64,000 nt of DNA from Metarhizium brunneum (taxonomy: Eukaryota; Ascomycota; Sordariomycetes; Hypocreales; Clavicipitaceae). The DNA lies in assembly GCF_013426205.1 (NCBI RefSeq), contig NC_089428.1:1302001-1366000 (forward strand). The letters are read 5' to 3'. The translations under genes were made by a program, and so were the position numbers. Below the pieces are notes generated by a model that was not told where the DNA came from, did no database searches, and worked only from the letters and a program-made list of their open reading frames with translations. Of this stretch, positions 56,609 through 64,000 are shown in pieces (position 1 is the first letter of the stretch; the number at the start of each line of letters is the position of its first letter).

Positions 56609-58064
56609 CATTGTATGAATATGGCAATGTTCTGAGGCTGTATAGCGGAATTCAGTGTGGATGAATCAGTTTTGTCTGGCTCTGGGGTCGGCCCAAGATA
56701 ACCGGAGTCACCGTGGAGGAAGTCTGGCAGGAGAAGGGCGTGTGGAGCGAGAGTTGGGGGGCTTTCTGTCTTTTTTTTTTCACCTTCTCCTAGTCCCAAC
56801 AGTCCAGCACCAGCACCCAGTCGTTATCTCGGGTGCTGGCCAAAAGTTCGCGCGCTGGTGATATGCCGGTTGGGTTTCGGTCTCTGATGGTCGACCACGG
56901 CTTCGATTGCAAAGTTGGTCGAGCACTCGGTCGTCCGTACTCGGTGCCGTCAATCCGCACAGGCGCTAGCACCTGAGAGCTGCCAGCTGGGATGTACACA
57001 CTTGACATATCGACATTTTGGGTGACTCCGCAAATGAGGCCGAAGCCCACCCAGAGCACAGTTAACCCGTCGTGGCGTACTGTCCTGACCCGGGCTCCCC
57101 ACGTAGATTAGACACGCAGCTGCTGATTGGCACAGTGTGATTGAAACGTCGTCGGTACATTCTCGCTCCCACTCCACTATTAGGCCGGCCAAACGGCCGT
57201 TTCGACGAACCAGCGGCGGCGGCTGGGGTGCCAGCCCACGCTGGCCATCCATTCTCCATGCGCCGTTCTCTATTCCCTGCCCTTCTTGCCTTCCCAACTT
57301 GCCGTGCTCAAGTCCTCGAGTGCTCAATTGTTCTGCCCACCCTCCAGTAATAGCTCCACCACCCCCAGGGCTGTAGTCCGTAGTATGTCCACGCTGCAAC
57401 GCCCCGTGTCGTCCCCATCTCCCGTCTCCCATCTCCCGCTTCCCGTCTCGTCGTCAGCGTCAGCCTCCTCGTCCGTGTCCTGGTTCTTGACTGCGGTTCC
57501 GCTCCATTCTGTGTCCTCACCTGTTCCTCATCCCGCCATTACGACCTCCATTGCCTTATCTTCTCCTACGACCGAAACGTCCCGCCGTTCCCCCTGCCGA
57601 CGACCTACTTTGTATTATAGCCTCGAGCACGCTTCCTCTCTCACTCTCCTTATCAACACATGGCCAATTCAGACTCGGGTCGAGGTAGGACTTGAGCGAA
57701 TACGATCACCCCGATAACCACCCGCCATCTGCTCCTGCTGGAATTGAAGCCGTTAAAACTGCCTCGAGTCTCACCCGCGACCTCGTCGTAACCTCACTCT
57801 TCTTTTCCATCCAAAGCTCTCCGTTGTCTCGTTCTATCCCGTTTCGTTGCGTCATCTTTGCCGACGACGTTGGGTGCTTCTCCTACGAACACCTGTTGAT
57901 CGTGCTTGATCGACTTCAGCCAGCCATGTCAGGATTGCCTAGTGCTTGCCTCACCCAACAATAGAGACGCGCTTTACCTACTCGAGCCGGCCGGCCTGGC
58001 CGCTCGTTTCCGCAAACTCTTCTCGTCACTCGCTCTGAATCGAAATACTGAAGGACTGTTCACC

Positions 58065-59825
58065 ATGCCTGAGCAACCCCCTCGCGCGGTCGCCATGGAC
58101 CCGCCTCACATCACTGAATTCGCCTCGGAGCGGTACTTCGAAAAGCTGAGCCAGCTTAACGCTAGCCAACAAAATCATCGCCACCACCACCACCACCACC
58201 ACCACCATGATCATCATCATCAACAGCAGCAGCAGCAACAACAACAACAACAGCAACTGCCTGATGCATCCGAAACATTGTCAACGCCGTCCGCGGCTGC
58301 CTCATCGACATTCATCCTCCCTCTCCGAGACACGAAAACTGTCGAACTTGAGCCCTCAAAACAAACTGAGCAGAAGAAGGATAGGAGTCGGTTCTTTGGT
58401 ATTCGCCAAAAAGTATCATTATTGCATTCAAAACCTCATGGGGTCGACATCGAGACGCATCTTCCGATTAGAGCCTCTACCGAGTCAACCCGAAAAAGGT
58501 TTGAATTTGCACCATCTTGTTGTGTTTTCGACAATCTAACAAGCTATATTAGTGCTCCTTTCGACCTATTATTCTTAGCTCTCCCAAACGAACTACAGGT
58601 TGAAATCCTGTCATTATTGCCTCTTACGGACATTCTCAGCCTCCGACTTGCCTCCAAAACGTGGCATAGTCTTATCACCGCAAACGAAGCTCCCATTGTT
58701 CGATACCACCTCGATACCCATATACCCGCCTACACCCTTCGCTTGTATCCGATTACCGATCAGTCCGAGGTCAACTTTCATTACTTGTGCAGCCTGTGGC
58801 ACCGATTGCATGTTGCAGCCAAGCTTGCCCATCTAATGTGCGAGTGGATCACAAAAGAGATCTTTTTACGCCAATCTGAAGCTCAACAATTGGCGTTTAC
58901 CCCGCAACGTGAGCGCATGCGTCGTCGACTAATCCCTCTTCTCTTTACCGTCTTCCATTTCTTTGAGACCTACCGCAAATTGCACCTCCAGCATATCGTC
59001 GAACACGATGGCCATGGGTTACGGAAAGAACCCTATACCCTGAATCCCATCGAGTCCGAGATTATGAACATGTATGATGATCAAACTTTGTTGCGAGTGC
59101 ACGAGGTCTTTCCTCTGATTATATCATCCTTCTGCCGGCGGCTGCGACCTCCTACCTATGTTGGCCGTGTTGAGAGATCTCTCAGAGGGTATTTGCGAGA
59201 CCGCCCATCTGACGAAATTCATTCTGCAATCTTGTGCATTGGAGGCTTGCGACAAGTTGAAAGACTATGGGAGATCAAGGGCTACAACAACCGTCGTGCC
59301 GCTGTTGATGTTTGGTACAACTCCTTAACCAGGGACTACAAGGAGCTTGTATTGGAGCCACCGCCTGTCAAGTCACGATTAGGCCTGAAAGGATTTGGTC
59401 GCAAGAAGTCCACAAGCGGAGATCGGCCTGCACACAGGTCATCATTTAGCGAGACATTTGGCAAGACGAGAAGTCATACGGGTTCAATCGATGCCAGCTT
59501 TATGGACAGTGTAATTGACTATAACTGGGTTTTTCACACAAGTTTGGCAGCTGACGCCCCCATGTCTGCACTCAGCCATGACGATGTGCAGAAATTGCTG
59601 GATGACACCCCTGTATTACAACAAATATGGCTGACCACGGCTGAGGCTTTGATTCTTGATCGACGTATTGTTCCAAGGACACAAGACATTAAGCGAAATC
59701 AGCAGGTCATGTTGGACCTTATTCGCGAAGATGGACTCGACGAAGAAGACGAGTGGTGGTACGGGCGAAATAACCCAGACTCCATTAGGCCGTCAGCAAG
59801 TGCAGGAGACGATGATGCGGAGTAA
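58065..59825 (+). CDS. F-box protein with poly-His and poly-Gln tracts
   Basis: Single-exon frame of 586 aa from the ATG at 58065; the longer open frame begins with TTG at 57906. The N-terminus has a His-rich stretch (residues about 38-52) directly followed by about 12 Gln. An F-box-like segment LALPNELQVEILSLLPLTDI continues into LSLRLASKTWHSLI (about residues 166-200), suggesting an SCF ubiquitin-ligase adaptor. The C-terminal half is helical, with Trp/Tyr-rich blocks (VERLWEIKGYNNRRAAVDVW, DYNWVFHTSLAADAPMSAL) and an acidic end (DEEDEWWYG). No WD40, LRR or kelch repeat is seen, so the substrate-binding region is of an unassigned type. An upstream non-coding exon is possible. Confidence 0.8.
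   Translation: MPEQPPRAVAMDPPHITEFASERYFEKLSQLNASQQNHRHHHHHHHHHDHHHQQQQQQQQQQQQLPDASETLSTPSAAASSTFILPLRDTKTVELEPSKQTEQKKDRSRFFGIRQKVSLLHSKPHGVDIETHLPIRASTESTRKRFEFAPSCCVFDNLTSYISAPFDLLFLALPNELQVEILSLLPLTDILSLRLASKTWHSLITANEAPIVRYHLDTHIPAYTLRLYPITDQSEVNFHYLCSLWHRLHVAAKLAHLMCEWITKEIFLRQSEAQQLAFTPQRERMRRRLIPLLFTVFHFFETYRKLHLQHIVEHDGHGLRKEPYTLNPIESEIMNMYDDQTLLRVHEVFPLIISSFCRRLRPPTYVGRVERSLRGYLRDRPSDEIHSAILCIGGLRQVERLWEIKGYNNRRAAVDVWYNSLTRDYKELVLEPPPVKSRLGLKGFGRKKSTSGDRPAHRSSFSETFGKTRSHTGSIDASFMDSVIDYNWVFHTSLAADAPMSALSHDDVQKLLDDTPVLQQIWLTTAEALILDRRIVPRTQDIKRNQQVMLDLIREDGLDEEDEWWYGRNNPDSIRPSASAGDDDAE
58174..58257 (+). repeat. In-frame CAC/CAT and CAG/CAA trinucleotide repeats
   Basis: About 15 His-rich codons followed by 12 Gln codons in mixed CAG/CAA usage inside the F-box gene. 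A likely length-polymorphic site. Confidence 0.85.
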
Positions 59826-60731
59826 ACTGGAAAAAACATCTGCCGTTGGCTGTCCAGCGATGATGTTATTTGTTCACGTGCGTGGATTCATTGCGTATTT
59901 AAAAGAACCATGGGCATTTACAGGCGTTACTCTTTTCTTGGATTTACGTAGCAACTTACTCTCATCCTCTGCGACATGCGTATATTTGGCAGAGAGTGAA
60001 CATGATGGATTGCTACATGGTACATTGGGGAAAGCTAAGAAAGGATACATGGAGGTGGGACTTATCGCGTTGGGTGTATTTTTTTTTCTCGTCTCATACC
60101 CCCTTATGCATGGCTGTTATAGAAACCAGGCCAGGCACATAGTCGGGACGCAACATTTGAGTCGTGCCATAACTTTGTCGAAACGTCTCTTTTGTCGATG
60201 CTCTTTTTTTTGCGGGGACCTAAGAGGAGCAAGCCAAGAGCGTTGGCGAGAATATAAAATTCATCGCTAAAATATTGCCTTTTTAAATAATCCTGGCGCC
60301 GTTGCAACGCTGTAGAAATGTCGCAGTAGCGATGCACATTCAATCATACGTAACTTCAGGCATTGCAAGTTGTCATAATGCTATCTAAGATGGTATCAAG
60401 CTGCTCTTGAAGTCAGTCCTCTTTTCACACAGGCCATAAAAATAATATAAGAACGTCTCATTCAGTCATTGTCAGAAAGAACAAATAACCTTGAAATTAG
60501 TTTTCCCCGCCGGTTGGATATGAACCGAAACAACGCCGAATCCTTCAAATACTAACCCTGATCAAAATACGAATATGCTTGCCATCTTGACGCCTCGAAA
60601 GAGTGACCCAAAAACATGAGATTCAAAAACAAGTTGGTCAATAAGCTCTTCTAGAGCAAGGAGGAAGACGAATACGCAAGCAAGTATGCTGGCGCCGTCG
60701 GTTCTTTGGGCCGACTTGCAGTCCTTGTTTC
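59826..60731. other. Convergent 3' region, F-box gene / AT-hook gene
   Basis: 3' flanks of two converging genes. No supported gene. Confidence 0.5.
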
Positions 60732-62998
60732 CTACATGAAGCCTTGAGTGTTAAAAGTAGAATAGGCGCCCAGGGCGGTATTAGCGGATGATTGAGTTCC
60801 GGGTGGTCGATTGTGGTTGCTGAAATAGCCTTGCTTTCTCCCTCCAGCTTGTGGCCCGGCTGGTTGTTGTTTAGCCTGATCTTGAGATAAGCGAACATCG
60901 GCATTGTTAGCTATGGTCGGACCAAAGCTGCGACCCGAGGGGCTAATCGGTGTCATGTGATGAGAGGTTTGCTGTAAGCCGTGTTGGTTATAGTGATAGT
61001 TCTGTGCCGCCGCATTTATACGCTGAGACGCAAATGGATGGTTGGTTTGCTGTCTTGGTATGGCATGACTCAGGTTTGGCGACTCTAGCTGTTGCTGTTG
61101 TGGAGAGGTAGCTATGTAGAACTGTCCAAGCCGTGATGTCTGGGTAGCATGTGGCCCCAGTCCCATTCCTTCAACTCCAGAGCCATTGGATTGGGTCTGA
61201 GAGTCGAAATTGCCTGACAGGAATCCAGGCTGCGATCCGGAACCAATGTTTGGAACGCTTCCGTTTGAAACGCGTTGACGCTTCGTCCCCTGGGGCGCCT
61301 GAGACGAAGGAGCAACTTGATTGTTGCTTCCTAGAACATCCAACTGACTTTGCTGTGTGACATATCTCTTTCTTGGCGAGCTGCTGCTTGTGCTGGCGGC
61401 GATGGGTTGTTGAGTTGACATGTTTGGCTGATTGGGACTCGACTCTGCGTGATGTCGGCCTAGGTTGTCTCCTGCAAACTGTGATTGCGCCGAATAGTCA
61501 TTGTTAGATATGATATTCTCGGCATTTGCAGTGCCAGATGGAGGGGTAGCAGTTGTTTGCGTCTGTGCAGGTGTTGCGTCGTGGGTACGCGGCGCCGTCT
61601 GATTCTCATCATTGATGTTGGTCTTTGGCCGGTTTTTGGAACCCTTTGGTCGACCCCTCTTTTTAGCCACCGGAGTGCTCTTGGGAGCATTCGATTGTGT
61701 ATTAGGATCATCAGGGAGTACGGGCGTCGCGGCGTCGTCGCTTGTTACTGGAACATCCGCCTCCATATTGTCACCTTCAGCTACACTCTCATTTTCAGCC
61801 ACAGCGGGTATGACAAGTGGCACGCTGTATTTGAGTGCCTTCGACATGTGCCTTTTGCCTTTATCTGCGCGGACCTTGGAGCTCTTACTCCCCTTGGGCC
61901 TGCCTCTTTTCCTCTTTCCCGGAACAATTGCGTCTTCTTTTGTCGGCGAGGAATCCGTTTGTACTGTAGGGGCAACGGAGACCGTAGTAGCGGACTTTGA
62001 AGCCGGGGAAGACGCGGACATCCAAGGAGAGGCAGTCGTCGCTGGATGGTTCCCTGGCGGAGATGTGTCGGGTACGCTGGGGTGAGGAGCTGTTGAGGCA
62101 TCTACGTTTGGAAATATTTCGGCAAGCCAGCCAACGAAGTAATGACCAGAACCATTTGCGGCGTTACTCTGCGGGAAGGCACTATCATCTGCCGGTGGAG
62201 GAGCCCCAGGTATGCCTCCAAAATATGCGAGTCCTCTGCAAAGCTGGTCGACAACCATGACAGGGTTCAACGACCTCAGCAGAGTCAAAAGTCGAGCCTG
62301 CTCCGTCTTTGTCTCATGGGACGATAGTGACGTCGTTCTCTGGGCAAATCCATGGCCAGGTTGTGGCTTGCCTCTGGTCCTCTCCTTGCGTGCAGTATTC
62401 GGTACCAACTCCTGCTGTTGCGATTCTACAGCTGGGCCGTTCTGCTTTAATTGCCGTAGTGACTTGTAACCGGCTTGGTTGAATAACCTGGAAGCAGCTG
62501 CAGTCCCCTCACTCGTTCGTCTCGCTGCGGCAAGCCGTTCGGCGGAAGCAAGATTCGTTACTCCCATGTGCATGACGGCAAAGTTGCCATTTTTACCGTG
62601 GTCAACATTCTGCAGTTTGGCAGGGACACCGTTTTTGACGCGGCCATCATAGTACGCATAACTTCCAGAGGTATACGGAATGTCTGTTGGCAAAGCGTTA
62701 GTGTGTGTTGCAGCGCACTGGGCGGGAAGAAACATGTAATAAGCCTGACCATCGTTCAAGGGCTCAGCAGCCGTCAATGTATCCGAAGGTAGTATAATGG
62801 ATGAGCCGCCATTCGCACCGACTACTATGTCAACAGGTTGAGCTTCGTGGCCTCGATGAGCCGATGTACCATCCGTGGATAGATTATTTGCAGCTGTGAT
62901 TGGTGGGTTAGCTCCTGAAGCAGGAGGACAACAAGGTGTCGTCGAATTTTGAGATTGTCACTGTAGCGATGAGGAGACGCACCCGCGACCGGCGACAT
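60732..62998 (-). CDS. AT-hook DNA-binding protein
   Basis: Chromatin or DNA-binding protein of unassigned subfamily. A 16-nt first coding exon (62998-62983) joins a second exon (62914-60732) to give 732 aa. The intron is 68 nt, with gtgcgt and gcttcag sites, and reads MSPVAG|ANPPITAANN. Two AT-hooks bind minor-groove AT DNA: KRKRGRPKGSKSSK at about residues 335-350 and KKRGRPKGSKNRPK at about 418-432. The N-terminal third has an ordered segment (LTLLRSLNPVMVVDQLCRGL, YFVGWLAEIFP) of unknown fold. The C-terminal half is Gln/Ser/Asn-rich and disordered. Upstream, a gtgtaagg...ttcttccag pair (about 63009-63060) suggests a further intron in the 5' UTR. A regulator or chromatin subunit is plausible; the target is unknown. 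Confidence 0.78.
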
Positions 62999-63941
62999 TG
63001 TTGCAACCTGGAAGAAACCGTCAAGTTGTCAATGGCCAGATGTCGCAACTACATGCCTTACACCTTGCCGACGGACAGAGCCGTTGGTCTGAAATTTCGG
63101 CGCGACGTTCTCGGGCTCACATGGTACAGAGACGGGGCGTCAAAGACGACAGCGGAGATTGCTTGGCAACAGAGACAAGGGAAGCGCAGTGCGAGAGTGT
63201 GCGAAGGATGAAGCCGTGGGCGGACAGTAGATGGGACATTGGTGGCTTGTTGTCGGTTGGATGCGCATTGAAGAGAAGACGAAAGGACGGCTCGAGGCGG
63301 CGTTGGGTGCATCTACTCGAAGCATGGACGACGGGAGTATTGAGTGTCAATAATATACAGCGCACAAAGCACCGAGTACCAGACCATTGAGAGACTTCGA
63401 GGGGGCCAGTTGCCATCACCAGGCACAACATTGAATGAGTCCAGACCAGTCCCAGGTCGCTCCAGGCGAGCCCCAGGGGCTTTGCCAGCCAACCTGCAGC
63501 GAGCTTGTCTGCTGGAGCAAGCACATGTGTGATTGATCCATTGGCGTCTGACTACAGGCCCTGCCGGCGGGGTATGCTATTGACTCGACTCCATGTCCGG
63601 AACTACTACCACCAGACTCCTTGGCAACTCAGCGACTGCATGTGGTTACATGTACGGACCACTGCTTACGGCCCTTCTTTCCCCACTCTCCAGACCCAGC
63701 GAACGACATCACATAATACCAACCTTAGTGCCTAGGTAAGTAACTACCTAGGAGCTTCGTCTCAACCACCGTGCAGTACCAGCGCCTCTCGCATCAAAAG
63801 CCCCCCCACGAGACGGCCGCTCTTCAGAACCCTCCGAGTCCTCTGCGCCGAGCCGTGTATCATCCCCTCTGGGGCCCTCGATATTATATCTCTGCGTCTG
63901 TACCTCTCCTCCAGCGGTCGGTCGGTCAAAACACCGTCATT
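62999..63941. other. Divergent intergenic region, AT-hook gene / rightmost gene
   Basis: Probably contains the AT-hook 5' UTR and the promoter of the rightmost gene, with a palindromic gcctaggtaagtaactacctagg cluster near 63731-63753. No supported gene. Confidence 0.45.
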
Positions 63942-64000
63942 ATGCCTTCACGCTATGCCGTTGTGTCCCTGCCCCTCGGCGTCTTCGACTCTAGCAGTAA
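63942..64000 (+). CDS. Start of a gene, possibly V-ATPase subunit C (cut by window end)
   Basis: The ATG at 63942 opens a frame reading MPSRYAVVSLPLGVFDSSS to the last base. The SLPLGVFDS context resembles the beginning of fungal V-type ATPase subunit C (Vma5), a cytosolic stalk subunit of the vacuolar proton pump. Only 19 residues are visible, so the assignment is tentative. A C/T-rich stretch precedes the ATG, as for other fungal promoters. Confidence 0.4.
   Translation, partial: MPSRYAVVSLPLGVFDSSS

Larger units (their letters stand above)
51204..58064. other. 6.9-kb gene-poor region
   Basis: Between divergently transcribed genes. No open frame shows a recognisable domain; the longest (about 160-195 codons) lack family motifs or ATG starts. 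It holds TACGGAGTA-type motifs at 52470, 53501, 53516 and 56595, a long T-run region at 51711-51737, a gacgcag-type short repeat near 51345-51385 and a tacttaagtag unit near 52215. The last 900 bp before the F-box gene are C/T-rich and probably contain its promoter and leader. Non-coding transcripts or decayed mobile DNA are possible. Confidence 0.5.

Noticed and set aside
1..64000. Secondary-metabolite cluster around the Zn2Cys6 factor
   Set aside because: No polyketide synthase, NRPS, P450, transporter or other pathway gene is present in the window.

Overview
The window is nuclear DNA of a filamentous ascomycete, most likely a sordariomycete and probably of the Hypocreales (inference). The support is: short spliceosomal introns (about 55-125 nt) with gtaag/gtgag donors and ctaac-type branch points close to the acceptor; single-gene transcription units on both strands; fungus-typical families (RIM15, Zn2Cys6 factor, F-box proteins, DNM1, NUP84); and compact intergenic DNA full of short palindromes. 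No tRNA, rRNA, CRISPR array or complete autonomous transposon was recognised.

Layout. 1-3156 (-): RIM15-type PAS kinase, cut by the left edge. 3157-5038: gene-free, with a 254-bp MITE-like element. 5039-6077 (-): lysophospholipid acyltransferase. 7816-9248 (+): bZIP factor. 9743-11638 (+): eIF3d. 12447-13928 (-): cysteine-rich unknown with an unresolved 3' end. 13929-18937: 5 kb without a recognisable gene. 18938-19534 (+): CYSTM tail-anchored protein. 20462-22941 (-): ABP1. 24285-25139 (+): monothiol glutaredoxin GRX3/4. 27426-30126 (+): Zn2Cys6 factor. 30801-34384 (+): large F-box protein with zinc-finger-like motifs. 35130-37726 (-): DNM1. 38645-39170 (+): COX19. 39620-42105 (+): LIM protein. 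42603-43025 (-): SUMO. 43812-44261 (+): CMC4. 45028-47966 (+): NUP84. 48408-49246 (+): VPS37. 49968-51203 (-): conserved unknown. 51204-58064: 6.9 kb without a recognisable gene. 58065-59825 (+): second F-box protein. 60732-62998 (-): AT-hook protein. 63942-64000 (+): start of a gene, possibly V-ATPase subunit C.

The genes are mostly housekeeping and do not form one pathway or a metabolite cluster. A loose functional grouping exists at 35-45 kb: DNM1 (mitochondrial fission) is head-to-head with COX19, and CMC4, another twin-Cx9C intermembrane-space protein, is head-to-head with SUMO.

The most notable structures are very small exons. A 3-nt exon restores the canonical spacing of the Zn2Cys6 cluster. 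CMC4 appears to have an exon consisting only of ATG plus a 13-nt exon. The AT-hook gene starts with a 16-nt coding exon. In addition, the nonamer TACGGAGTA (or its complement) occurs at least 19 times, always outside the coding regions called here, where about 0.5 would be expected by chance. Splice sites were assigned by eye from reading frame, family motifs and splice signals; none is confirmed by transcript data.
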